Assembly: GCA_902576115.1 (NCBI GenBank)
Contig: CACGUE010000005.1
Span: 1 to 64,000 of the forward strand
DNA from: an uncultured Pelagibacteraceae bacterium
GTDB lineage: Bacteria; Pseudomonadota; Alphaproteobacteria; Pelagibacterales; Pelagibacteraceae
DNA length: 64,000 bases
Direction: 5' to 3'
A program made the translations under genes and the position numbers. The notes under the pieces are model-generated. The model was not told the DNA's origin. It did not search any database and saw only the letters and a program-made list of their open reading frames with translations. This document shows positions 52,401 to 60,812 of the stretch, piece by piece (the stretch's first letter is position 1; each line of letters opens with the position of its first letter).

Positions 52401-52565
52401 AGAATTAAGATCTAAAACGTTATTTCTATGAACTTTTATCTTATCACCATAATTTACTTTTAAGTTTTTAATAGATATTTCGTAATTGTTGTTATATTTT
52501 TTAATATATTTTCCATTAGTTGATTCAAAGTCTAATTTTAATATTAATTTTTCTTTTTCCATCAT
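49461..52565 (-). CDS. Single-chain restriction-modification protein (HsdR_N-like nuclease + N6-adenine methylase + type I S-like target recognition domain)
   Basis: N-term YCDVLVKKNNKTYLIIECK (PD-(D/E)xK-like), motif I DYSSGAGHFLTEIMDEI, motif IV VANPPFSVQSF, C-term GSSAPEDEYFINGKYQFVRAKDLNNI...KSGTILFPTSGQAI (HsdS-like); no helicase motifs seen. Confidence 0.86.
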   Translation of the reverse strand: MMEKEKLILKLDFESTNGKYIKKYNNNYEISIKNLKVNYGDKIKVHRNNVLDLNSKDEYLVVLECINQLLKIGYNPEDIEIEKQYKFGRQYKSYCDVLVKKNNKTYLIIECKTFGKEYIRAKELTIKDGDQSFSYLRQEPDVKVVSLYTSKLKEDKLVRNYDFIRVKKEWKKLSHEDSFKDWDKSFEKKGLLEDNAKPYSSDKGNLTYNDLKNLNETEGGFIFNLFAEILRRNVISDKSNAFNKIFNLFICKIVDEDKKSASKDSDLDFQWKSDTDDPKSFLLRLEELYSKGLKDYIDVSTFKFSNDYDDIKIKLSNNFNFKDVYNDETFIENFDIVKQVVQLLQEFQINYSSKHQYVGDFFESLLNHGVKQEAGQFFTPTVLARFICKSLPIEKLIEKKNEKEEIYFFPYVIDYSSGAGHFLTEIMDEINMYFSKFDAEIIKSGRRGRDEFVSHKNNYLWAKEYVYGIEKDYRLAKTTKISSFLNGDGDANIFPCDGLDSFFKSKVYKKKLKNNEESQDNSNFDIIVANPPFSVQSFQNSLPHAKKDFNLFKFLSDKSKEIECLFIERTKQLISKYGVAGIIIPTSIFINDSPLHKETRRILLENFDLQSIVMLNSEAFMESTQSTCVLFMSKKEISLSTDPKDYIQEFYPNIKNSKEFQNILQKIDPDNLDIFAFYKEYENFDKLSGQEKIDKIKKNENDKIQCFNWIKDKDIIIVDTDLGDHKKTKRLLGYEFRKRRGQEGIKIYKKNGKLFNGLFNEEDLLDKSKINSYILNKFENNKNYKNINPNIKNYLKIKKISDLIKFDTLDFDYKLIIKEPINIISSYEKIKIKNLNNSKINNLKIEIEKGSSAPEDEYFINGKYQFVRAKDLNNIDDNGFIKTKNDDCLTDIALKKYNLKKFKSGTILFPTSGQAINTNNIGILKNDSYVVQHLTGIYINDEKIRMFIYDFLKYFKTSNLKEADQGYPTIKPSLIYNLELPIPNKDQKILFNEIEKHSKKRDSIYKNENNIRKRDSMLNNLIIETCKISKEDIK

Positions 52566-52585
52566 AATAAATTTATCAATAATCT

Positions 52586-52698
52586 CTAAAATTTACTATT
52601 TGATTTATCTTTAGTTTTACCAAATCTAGCACCTAGTTTGTTGCTTAAATTGCTATTTAGCTGAAACTTTTGTTAAGGTGACGCTCTACATATTGCAT
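52586..52698 (-). pseudogene. Possible frameshifted small ORF remnant upstream of the RM gene
   Basis: Frame 1 MQYVERHLNKSFS*; one frame away QLNSNLSNKLGARFGKTKDKSNSKF* continues to TAG at 52586; together would read as one ~37-aa protein with a single frameshift. Confidence 0.3.
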
Positions 52699-52821
52699 AT
52701 TGATTATGTGAAAATATTAAATATTTGTTTTTTTAATTTTTATAATATAATTTTAAAATAGTCCTGATTTAGAAAATAACTCTACTTGCTAGGACTTTAA
52801 ACACAACGCTAAAGGAGGCAA

Positions 52822-52989
52822 ATGAAACTAATAATACAATCAATCAAAAACTATTTAAAATCTAAAAAGGATAGAGGATTAGAACCTGTATTCTTTGAAA
52901 AAATAGGTGATCAAAAAACATCAAGAGATCAGATGCGTAAAAATTTAATAAAAGCATTAGAGAAAAATGGTTGGACAATAAAAAAATAA
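52822..52989 (+). CDS. Unannotated small protein, 55 aa
   Basis: MKLIIQSIKNYLKSKKDRGLEPVFFEKIGDQKTSRDQMRKNLIKALEKNGWTIKK*; AAAGGAGG at 52811-52818 just upstream; TATAAT-like -10s at 52741-52751; below ORF-track cutoff. Confidence 0.65.
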   Translation: MKLIIQSIKNYLKSKKDRGLEPVFFEKIGDQKTSRDQMRKNLIKALEKNGWTIKK

Positions 52990-52990
52990 T

Positions 52991-54256
52991 TTACAATTTA
53001 CCAGGTAACCAGGTTGAGAATATTGGAAAGAGTATCATTAGTATTCCATAAATTATTCCAACGATTGTAAATAAAGGAACCTCTTTAAAAGCTTTGGCTG
53101 GATTTTCTTTGATCACACCTGCAGCTGTATAAATACCAACGCATACGGGGGGTGTAATCATTCCTATTCCGGCAAAGGCAACAAACACCACATAAAGATG
53201 AAGTAAGCTTTGGTTAAATGATAATGTAATTGCTGCAAAAATTGGAACAGTTAAATAAAATACAGGAACAATTTCAATAAACGTTCCAAGAATTAAACAT
53301 ATTGCTCCAAGCATTATCCAGAACAGATTTACACTCACACCTTTATCTGTGAAGAATGTAATAATTTTTTGAGGAGCCTGAGTGTAAGTTAAAACTACAC
53401 TTAAGAATGTTGCAGTTGCTATAATTGCAAAAATTACAGCTGTAATGATAGCTGTTTCCCTTAAACAACTCATCAAAGATGAAAAAGTAAGTTCACGGTA
53501 AATTAAAAATCCAATTAAAACTGCATATACTCCTGCAACAGCAGCTGATTCAGATGGAGTGAGTATACCTGCATAAATTCCACCCAAAATTATTACTGGA
53601 GTGATCAATGCTGGTAATGCAGCTACAAAAGAACTTATTCTTTCTTTTAATGATGCCTTGTCATCTGTTCTAATATGCCTGCATTTAAACAAAACTAGAA
53701 GGACCATCAAAACAAGTAGAACTAGGCCTGGAATAACTCCTGCAGCAAAAGTTTTTGAGACCGGAACATTAGTTAGAGCACTAAATAATATTGCTGCATT
53801 AGATGGAGGTATCAATGCCTCCAATAGAGCAGCTGAAGCGGCAAGGACAACAACAAAAGGGGTTGGATAACCTTGTTCAATCATCTTTGGCATCATGATA
53901 GTTCCTACTGCAGTAATTGCTGCAAGTATTGATCCACAAAAAGCTGCGAAGAAACCCATCGCAATTACCATTGCAACACCAAGGCCGCCTGGCCAATGAC
54001 CAACTAGTGTTGTTGTAAATTTAACTAATCTTGATGCAGCACCTCCTTTTAACATAGCCATTCCAGTAAAAATAAATAATGGAACGGCAATAAGAACATG
54101 TTTAGTTAATGCACCAAATGAAACTTGAATCAAAACTGACCAAGGTAAATTTAATCCTGCAATTGCAGCTAACGAACTTCCTAAACCAAAAACTAAAAAA
54201 ATCGGAACTGATATAACTAATGTAACAAGAGAAATAATAAAAGCCAATCCAAACAT
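52991..54256 (-). CDS. dctM: TRAP transporter large permease DctM
   Basis: Polytopic; PLFIFTGMAMLKGGAASRLVKFTTTLVGHWPGGLGVAMVIAMGFFAAFCGSILAAITAVGTIMMPKM. Confidence 0.96.
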   Translation of the reverse strand: MFGLAFIISLVTLVISVPIFLVFGLGSSLAAIAGLNLPWSVLIQVSFGALTKHVLIAVPLFIFTGMAMLKGGAASRLVKFTTTLVGHWPGGLGVAMVIAMGFFAAFCGSILAAITAVGTIMMPKMIEQGYPTPFVVVLAASAALLEALIPPSNAAILFSALTNVPVSKTFAAGVIPGLVLLVLMVLLVLFKCRHIRTDDKASLKERISSFVAALPALITPVIILGGIYAGILTPSESAAVAGVYAVLIGFLIYRELTFSSLMSCLRETAIITAVIFAIIATATFLSVVLTYTQAPQKIITFFTDKGVSVNLFWIMLGAICLILGTFIEIVPVFYLTVPIFAAITLSFNQSLLHLYVVFVAFAGIGMITPPVCVGIYTAAGVIKENPAKAFKEVPLFTIVGIIYGILMILFPIFSTWLPGKL

Positions 54257-54751
54257 TTATTCTTTCCCTAAAAGTTTTTTAAAATTATCTAAAATAAGCT
54301 CTAATGATGTTAATGCTAAAATTAAAAAACCCACTGGAAATGCTAAAAACATCCACCAGATAGGAATATTTATTTCTAATTCCATCATCTGTCCTAAATT
54401 GTAATACATTGTTGTTGCATCAACTCCTGCTTTAAAGAAAACACACGCAGAAATAAGAGCAATTAAATTTACAATTGTGCCAATAATATTTTTTGATTTT
54501 TCAGATAAATAATGACTTAGAAAATCTACTTTAATATGTTGTCCTTGTTTTAGTAAAGGACCTAGCAATGGAAATACCAACCAACTTACCATTACAGGTG
54601 GTAATTCTATAAACCATGCAAATCCTGTACCTGTGATAAATCTTGTTGTGGCACTTAATGCTAAAGCTGCCACCATTAAAAAGACGATGAACATTGCGAG
54701 CGAAATTACAGCTTTTGCTAGCAAATTATTAATAGCTCGCAATGCCCTCAT
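54257..54751 (-). CDS. dctQ: TRAP transporter small permease DctQ
   Basis: 4-TM protein; adjacent to DctM; WFIELPPVMVSWLVFPLLGPLLKQGQHIKVDFL. Confidence 0.92.
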   Translation of the reverse strand: MRALRAINNLLAKAVISLAMFIVFLMVAALALSATTRFITGTGFAWFIELPPVMVSWLVFPLLGPLLKQGQHIKVDFLSHYLSEKSKNIIGTIVNLIALISACVFFKAGVDATTMYYNLGQMMELEINIPIWWMFLAFPVGFLILALTSLELILDNFKKLLGKE

Positions 54752-54780
54752 AATCTTTTTTAGAAAAAGTTTAACTTCTT

Positions 54781-55797
54781 CTAATTACTTTTAGCATATG
54801 CTTGTGCCGCCTCTAAAGCGTCAGCATCAATCATTTTGGCCATTGCTGGCATTACTTCATCTTTCATAAGCTTATCAAATTTAGCTTTTTCAGCCCCTGA
54901 AAGTGTAGTAACAACTCCACCTCTTTCTTGGAATTTTTTAAGAGTACTTTCTCCAGTATCCATAATTAGATCTGTTGATCTTTTTCCAATTTCTTTACCA
55001 ACATCCATTATGATTTTTTGTAAATCTGTAGACAAACTATTGAACCAAGTTGAGTTAGCCATAATATATGCATCAGCATAATATTGATATGGCTTTTGAG
55101 CGTATTTTAAAAATTCCCACCAGCTATATGCTTCAATACTTCCAGGAGGACTGTTAATCGTATCAATCATTCCAGTTTGTAAAGATGTATAAACTTCACC
55201 TGTAGGCAAAGACACTCTATTTGCTCCTAAAGCATCCCACATTGGCTCTTCACTTTTTAAAAGTCGTCTAGCTTTTAGACCTTTCATAGCATCAATGCCT
55301 GTTAACTCTTTCGCACTTGAAAAAGTCATTACTGGTCCAACTGGGTTGTACATTACTAATGTTGAATTAGTCTTTTTAGTTAACTCACCCCAAATTTCTT
55401 TTCCTTTAGGAGAATTTTGAAAAAAACCTCTTTGTTGTTCCCATGAATTAAATAATCCTGGAAATGAGGCAACATTAAAATTTTTATTTATTGGTGGAAA
55501 ACTTACCACACCAACAATTCCTCCAAGTTCAACTGCACCAGAAGTTACTGCTCCCATCACTTCTCTAATTCCAAATAATTGTTTAGATGGATAAACTTCT
55601 ATTTTTAGTTTTCCTTTTGCTCTTTTATTAACTTCATCAGCAAATATTTGTGCATGTTTTGCACTATGGTGCTTAGGGCTCCAGTGAACAGATAAACGTC
55701 CAACTATTTCCGAGAAAGCAGCTGTTGAAGTAAGAACAAATGAAAAAATAAATGTTAAGCTAATAATAGCTTTATAAATTGATTTAAATGTATTCAT
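54781..55797 (-). CDS. TRAP transporter substrate-binding protein DctP family
   Basis: Signal peptide; HHSAKHAQIFADEVNKRAKGKLKIEVYPSKQLFGIREVMGAVTSGAVELGGI; KGLKARRLLKSEEPMWDALGANRVSLPTGEVYTSLQTGMIDTINSP. Confidence 0.95.
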   Translation of the reverse strand: MNTFKSIYKAIISLTFIFSFVLTSTAAFSEIVGRLSVHWSPKHHSAKHAQIFADEVNKRAKGKLKIEVYPSKQLFGIREVMGAVTSGAVELGGIVGVVSFPPINKNFNVASFPGLFNSWEQQRGFFQNSPKGKEIWGELTKKTNSTLVMYNPVGPVMTFSSAKELTGIDAMKGLKARRLLKSEEPMWDALGANRVSLPTGEVYTSLQTGMIDTINSPPGSIEAYSWWEFLKYAQKPYQYYADAYIMANSTWFNSLSTDLQKIIMDVGKEIGKRSTDLIMDTGESTLKKFQERGGVVTTLSGAEKAKFDKLMKDEVMPAMAKMIDADALEAAQAYAKSN

Positions 55798-55886
55798 TTT
55801 TCCTCTCTTTTTTAAAATATTATCTTATTAGTTGCATATATTTTAACAATGCAAAAATTTAAAAATTTATTAAGATATATTCTAAA

Positions 55887-56369
55887 ATGATGCATAAAGG
55901 TTTTACTTTAATCGAACTTTTAGTTGTAGTAGCAATAATCGGTATATTGGCTGCCGTAGGTGTAGTTGCTTATAGTGGATATACTTCTGGTGCAAAGAAA
56001 TCTGCAGCAAAGTCCAATCATAATGCAATTGTTAAATACATTATGAGCGAATCCATGAAATGTACATTGGGGGAATCTAATGCAATGAGCGGTGAATTAG
56101 ATTGTTCAAAACAAAGTCAAGCTGACTGGAAAGATGTTGTTGCAAAAGCAACCGAAAAGGCACTAGCAGATTTTAAAAATCCATACAATAGTTCAGAAAA
56201 AGCGGTAACTCATGGTGGAGGTGTTTCAAACGACACTGATGTTGGATTTAACAGGATGCGGTCACCCGGAACTACAATTAAAGTTATGACTTGTATTACA
56301 ACTCCTTGTACAGGAACTATGTGTACTGTTCCAAATCATCTTTGTAGTAAAGATATAACAATTAAATAA
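55887..56369 (+). CDS. Type IV pilin-like protein (copy 1, Cys-rich C-terminus)
   Basis: MMHKGFTLIELLVVVAIIGILAAVGVVAYSGYTSGAKK class III/prepilin signal. Confidence 0.92.
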   Translation: MMHKGFTLIELLVVVAIIGILAAVGVVAYSGYTSGAKKSAAKSNHNAIVKYIMSESMKCTLGESNAMSGELDCSKQSQADWKDVVAKATEKALADFKNPYNSSEKAVTHGGGVSNDTDVGFNRMRSPGTTIKVMTCITTPCTGTMCTVPNHLCSKDITIK

Positions 56370-56920
56370 TGAAACAAAAAGGTTTCACTTTAATTGAATT
56401 ACTTGTTGTCGTAGCAATTATTGGTATTTTAGCTGCAGTTGGTGTAGTTGCTTACAGTGGCTATACCAAAGGAGCTAAAATAAAGACAGCTAAACAAAAC
56501 CTTAAAACTCTATCTAGTTGGCTAGGTGCAGAATCAACAAAAGTTTGTTCAGCCTATCAAGGAAATTACAATAATGGCATGTATTTAAATAATGATAGTA
56601 GTAATTTTAGGTATTTTATAAAATGCTCAGATGATGGTACAGCATTGGCATATGCAGCAAGCCATTTCTTTTATAACAATGGAGACTTTAAAAATCCTTA
56701 CAATGGGAATAATGCAATTGCATCAAAAGCGGTTACAAGCTCATTTAATATTACTAGAGGGGGTACCAAAACTCTCTCTAACACTTATGTTCAGAAAGGT
56801 GAAATTATGTTTTTTAATTTAGGCGGTGAAAATAAAACAGCAATACTATCAAATATAGGTGACAATAATGGTAATGATAAGAATGAATGGGTCTTTATTG
56901 ACTCGCCAATAAATTATTAA
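56369..56920 (+). CDS. Type IV pilin-like protein (copy 2)
   Basis: MKQKGFTLIELLVVVAIIGILAAVGVVAYSGYTKGAKI; start overlaps stop of copy 1. Confidence 0.92.
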   Translation: MKQKGFTLIELLVVVAIIGILAAVGVVAYSGYTKGAKIKTAKQNLKTLSSWLGAESTKVCSAYQGNYNNGMYLNNDSSNFRYFIKCSDDGTALAYAASHFFYNNGDFKNPYNGNNAIASKAVTSSFNITRGGTKTLSNTYVQKGEIMFFNLGGENKTAILSNIGDNNGNDKNEWVFIDSPINY

Positions 56921-56942
56921 GTATTATTTAAATAATTAATAA

Positions 56943-57245
56943 ATGTTAAAGTTGTCTTTAATTATTGCTGCAATAATATTTAGCATACTTACTTGGGCTA
57001 CTGCCAATGTATGCAGTTATAATTACGTTATCAAAAAAAAAAGTAATATAATTGAGGAACTGAGTAAAGAGATTGATATTTCATTGGGAAATACGAGAGT
57101 ATATTATTTTAGAGAATTAAATTGTAAAAAAGCTGATTTAAGTTTTGATATTGTGAGAATGATGGAAAATATTGAAGTTATATCTGTTATGTTTTATCAA
57201 TACTTCACTACAGATATAACTGGAAAACCTTTGAGAGATAAATGA
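56943..57245 (+). CDS. Hypothetical small secreted/anchored protein downstream of pilins
   Basis: 100 aa; N-terminal hydrophobic segment MLKLSLIIAAIIFSILTWATANVCSYNY; co-oriented with pilins. Confidence 0.6.
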   Translation: MLKLSLIIAAIIFSILTWATANVCSYNYVIKKKSNIIEELSKEIDISLGNTRVYYFRELNCKKADLSFDIVRMMENIEVISVMFYQYFTTDITGKPLRDK

Positions 57246-57251
57246 TAATCT

Positions 57252-57617
57252 ATGAAATATGATGAGAATAATATATTTGCTAAAATTTTAAGAGGTGAAA
57301 TACCTTGTAATAAAATTTATGAAGATGATTTTGTGTTATCATTTTATGACATCAATCCTCAAAAAAAAATTCATGCCCTAGTTATTCCAAAAGGAAAATA
57401 TATTGACTTAGATGATTTTAGTACGAATGCATCGAACGAAGAAATAATAGGATTGATGAAAGGTGTTACTAACGTTGCAAAAAAATTAGGCATCTCATCC
57501 ATAGATGGTAAAGGTTATAGAGCTCTCGCCAATATAAGTGATTACGGTGGTCAAGAAGTCCCGCATTTGCATTTTCATTTATTTGGAGGAGAAAAAGTTG
57601 GAAAAATGGTTTTGTGA
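57252..57617 (+). CDS. HIT-family (histidine triad) protein
   Basis: NIFAKILRGEIPCNKIYEDDFVLSFYDINPQKKIHALVIPK; GGQEVPHLHFHLFGG. Confidence 0.95.
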   Translation: MKYDENNIFAKILRGEIPCNKIYEDDFVLSFYDINPQKKIHALVIPKGKYIDLDDFSTNASNEEIIGLMKGVTNVAKKLGISSIDGKGYRALANISDYGGQEVPHLHFHLFGGEKVGKMVL

Positions 57618-58126
57618 TAACTAGAGTTGATAGAAAATATTTAGAGATTGACTCACCAGATAAAATTAATTTATCTGAAAAGCCCCAAAATTCCTGCAAG
57701 ATAGAAAAAAAAAATCCTCCAGATTTTCAAATCAATAAATTTTTTTATAAGAACATTGGTAAAAGTTATCGTTGGATCGATAGATTAGTTTGGAATGATA
57801 CTAAATGGATGGATTATACCAATAATTCAAATTTAGAGACTTATATACTTTCTGAAAATGAAAATTTAATTGGTTTTTTTGAGCTTTTGTTTCATCCAAG
57901 TACAAGAAAATGTGAAGTTGCCTATTTTGGTATTCTAGAAGAATTTATAGGCAAAAAATATGGTGGCTATCTTTTATCTGAGGCTTTGAAGTTAGGGTTT
58001 AGAAAAAATACCAAAAAAGTTTGGTTACACACTTGCTCTCTAGACCATAAACATGCATTAAAAAACTATTTGGGTAGAGGTATGAAAATATTTAAGTCTG
58101 AAACAATTAATTTAGATATTAGTTAA
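57614..58126 (+). CDS. GNAT-family acetyltransferase
   Basis: LIGFFELLFHPSTRKCEVAYFGILEEFIGKKYGGYLLSEALKLGFRKNTKKVWLHTCSLDHKHALKNYLGRGMK. Confidence 0.88.
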   Translation: MITRVDRKYLEIDSPDKINLSEKPQNSCKIEKKNPPDFQINKFFYKNIGKSYRWIDRLVWNDTKWMDYTNNSNLETYILSENENLIGFFELLFHPSTRKCEVAYFGILEEFIGKKYGGYLLSEALKLGFRKNTKKVWLHTCSLDHKHALKNYLGRGMKIFKSETINLDIS

Positions 58127-58673
58127 TATAATTTTGAACTCTAAATAATTTTTTATCAATCATCTTATTTGTTTCTATATTAAGCAATTTCGTTTCAACT
58201 GTATTTAGATAAACATCAGTCGTTGTCCATCCTTTAATATCATAACTATCTTTATCAAAAAAAATATTTAATAAATTGTTATTATGTATGATTTCAAAAG
58301 AAAATGTCTCATCATTTTCTCGAATTATTTCTATATTATCTAACTTATCAAGAAGAAATTTTTTATCTAGAATTAAATCAAGAGGGGTATCTTTAAGTTG
58401 ATATCTTAAATAATTTGTAATTTTTTTGCTATTAATTACAAGTGATTTTCCGTTAGATACTAAAACTTTATTATAAATATCATCGTATTTACAAAAAATT
58501 TTTTTTGGATACGAAATTATACATTCTCCTTGTTCAGTCTTTTTTCCAATTTTTTGTATAAACTTAAAAGATATATTATCCGTCTCTTCTAATTTATTTT
58601 TTATTAATTGTTTTGATGAAGCAAAAATATTTAATGGATAAAAAAAAATTAAAATAAAAATTAAATACTTCAC
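58119..58673 (-). CDS. lolA: Outer-membrane lipoprotein carrier protein LolA
   Basis: Signal peptide; NISFKFIQKIGKKTEQGECIISYPKKIFCKYDD; adjacent to ftsK. Confidence 0.85.
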   Translation of the reverse strand: MKYLIFILIFFYPLNIFASSKQLIKNKLEETDNISFKFIQKIGKKTEQGECIISYPKKIFCKYDDIYNKVLVSNGKSLVINSKKITNYLRYQLKDTPLDLILDKKFLLDKLDNIEIIRENDETFSFEIIHNNNLLNIFFDKDSYDIKGWTTTDVYLNTVETKLLNIETNKMIDKKLFRVQNYIN

Positions 58674-60751
58674 TATTTTAAAACTTCTCTTTTACCTACA
58701 TGATTAGCTTTACTTACTTCACCATTTAATTCCATTTGATCAATGATCCTCGCAGCTCTATTATACCCTATTTGTAATTTTCTTTGCAAAAATGAGGTAG
58801 ATGCTTTTCTTTCTGATTTAATTATTTCTAATGCTTCATTATACAATTCATCAGTATCAGAATTATCTTTATTTTTTTCACCAACTTCTTTCTCGTCAGC
58901 AAAATTCAAAATTTCATCAACATAATCTGGCTCTGCCTGATTTCTCAAAAAGTTATTTACTTTATCTATTTCAATTTCTGAAACATAGGGTGCATGTATC
59001 CTTGTGATTCTATTTGCTGAAGACATATATAGCATGTCTCCTTTCCCTAAGAGTTGCTCAGCTCCTTGCTCACCTAAAATTGTTCTACTATCAATTTTAG
59101 AGGTTACTTGGAATGAAATACGAGTAGGAAAATTAGCTTTTATTGTTCCAGTTATTACGTCTACGCTCGGCCTCTGTGTGGCCATAATTATATGAATTCC
59201 AGCCGCTCTAGCCATTTGTGATAATTTTTGAATATAGTTTTCAATTTCTTTTCCAGCTACCAACATAAGATCTGACATTTCATCAACTATTACAACAATA
59301 TAAGGCATCTTAACTTTATGCTTCTCGTTATATCCATCAATGTTCCTCACACCCACTTTTGTCATTAACCTGTATCTACTTTCCATTTCTTTAACTACCC
59401 AACCCAAAACAGATGCTGCTTTTTTTGCTTCAGTAATAACAGGACATAATAGATGCGGTATCCCTTCATAGGTCGAAAGTTCAAGCATTTTTGGATCGAT
59501 CAAAATGAATTTACAGACGTCAGGTGTATGTTTGTAAATGAGTGATAGAATAATTGTATTAATACATACTGATTTCCCTGAGCCAGTAGTTCCCGCAATT
59601 AATAAATGAGGCATTGAACTTAAATCACTAGTTATCGGTTCTCCAGATATACTTTTACCAAGAGCAATAGGTAATTTAATTTCTCTTTTTTTAAAATTCT
59701 TATCTGAAATTATTTCTCTTAAAAAAACATTTTCTCTGGATATCTTTGGTAGTTCAATACCAACAGTATTACTCCCAGGTATTGTGGCTATTCTTGCAGA
59801 CTCTGAACTTGTATTTCTAGCTATATCTTCTGCTAAATTTATTATTTTGGAAACTTTAACTCCAGCTGCAGGCTCAAATTCATTGAGAGAAACAACGGGT
59901 CCATGACTTATTTTTTTTATTTTTCCTTCAACACCAAAATCTAGAAGTATTTTTTCTAAACCTTCTGCATCTATTTTAATATCATCTTTTTTATTGGAGC
60001 CTTTTTCTGGTTTTTTTAAAAAATCAATTAAAGGTAATTTAATTCTTACATCACTTAAAATTGATTTGTTATTAGAAAATAAATCTTTTTGAACAGGAGG
60101 TTCCTTAGATTTTTCAATTATAGTATTTTCTTTTAAAGTATTTTCTTGAGAAATTAAATTGTCCTTTTTTGATGAAAACAGTTTTTTTATCATAGTGAAA
60201 GAACTTAAAATATGAGAAATTTTGAAATTACTGCTTAGCAAAAAAAATAATAAAATAAAAAATAATAATAAATAGTAACTCACTGTCTGATTAATTTTCA
60301 AAAAATCTGCAATTACCGTTTCTGACATTAAATCGCCAACAAAACCATTGTTTCCATTTACTATTAACCAATAGGTTTCCTTATGAAAAATACTAAAGAA
60401 AAAAGTTGCAATAATAATGTAAAGAATTATGAAAAAAATATTTTCTATAATAATAACAAATTTTTTGTTAATTGTTATTGAAACTCCAGTAAATAGAAGA
60501 GAAAAAGGAATTAAAAGTGATATTATACCAATTGATTGAAAAAATATATCAGCGATGAAGCTTCCCCTAAATCCAAGTAAATTTCTTATTTCTTGATTTT
60601 CTGGAAATATAAAATTTGGATCTTCTGGTGAATAGCTAATTAAAGATATAAAAAGTAATATAGAGGCAACCACCAGAAAAATACCAACTAATTCGGCCAA
60701 TCTCCTTATGATAAAATCGTTTATTTTATTGATATAATTTTTAAATATCAT
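58673..60751 (-). CDS. ftsK: DNA translocase FtsK
   Basis: N-term TM helices; LIAGTTGSGKSVCINTIILSL; IIMATQRPSVDVITGTIKANFPTRISFQV; C-term gamma domain. Confidence 0.97.
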   Translation of the reverse strand: MIFKNYINKINDFIIRRLAELVGIFLVVASILLFISLISYSPEDPNFIFPENQEIRNLLGFRGSFIADIFFQSIGIISLLIPFSLLFTGVSITINKKFVIIIENIFFIILYIIIATFFFSIFHKETYWLIVNGNNGFVGDLMSETVIADFLKINQTVSYYLLLFFILLFFLLSSNFKISHILSSFTMIKKLFSSKKDNLISQENTLKENTIIEKSKEPPVQKDLFSNNKSILSDVRIKLPLIDFLKKPEKGSNKKDDIKIDAEGLEKILLDFGVEGKIKKISHGPVVSLNEFEPAAGVKVSKIINLAEDIARNTSSESARIATIPGSNTVGIELPKISRENVFLREIISDKNFKKREIKLPIALGKSISGEPITSDLSSMPHLLIAGTTGSGKSVCINTIILSLIYKHTPDVCKFILIDPKMLELSTYEGIPHLLCPVITEAKKAASVLGWVVKEMESRYRLMTKVGVRNIDGYNEKHKVKMPYIVVIVDEMSDLMLVAGKEIENYIQKLSQMARAAGIHIIMATQRPSVDVITGTIKANFPTRISFQVTSKIDSRTILGEQGAEQLLGKGDMLYMSSANRITRIHAPYVSEIEIDKVNNFLRNQAEPDYVDEILNFADEKEVGEKNKDNSDTDELYNEALEIIKSERKASTSFLQRKLQIGYNRAARIIDQMELNGEVSKANHVGKREVLK

Positions 60752-60812
60752 GAATCAAAACTGCATTTGTCACTTTGTATCATTTAATTTTTATTGTTAA
60801 AATTATTTTGTT

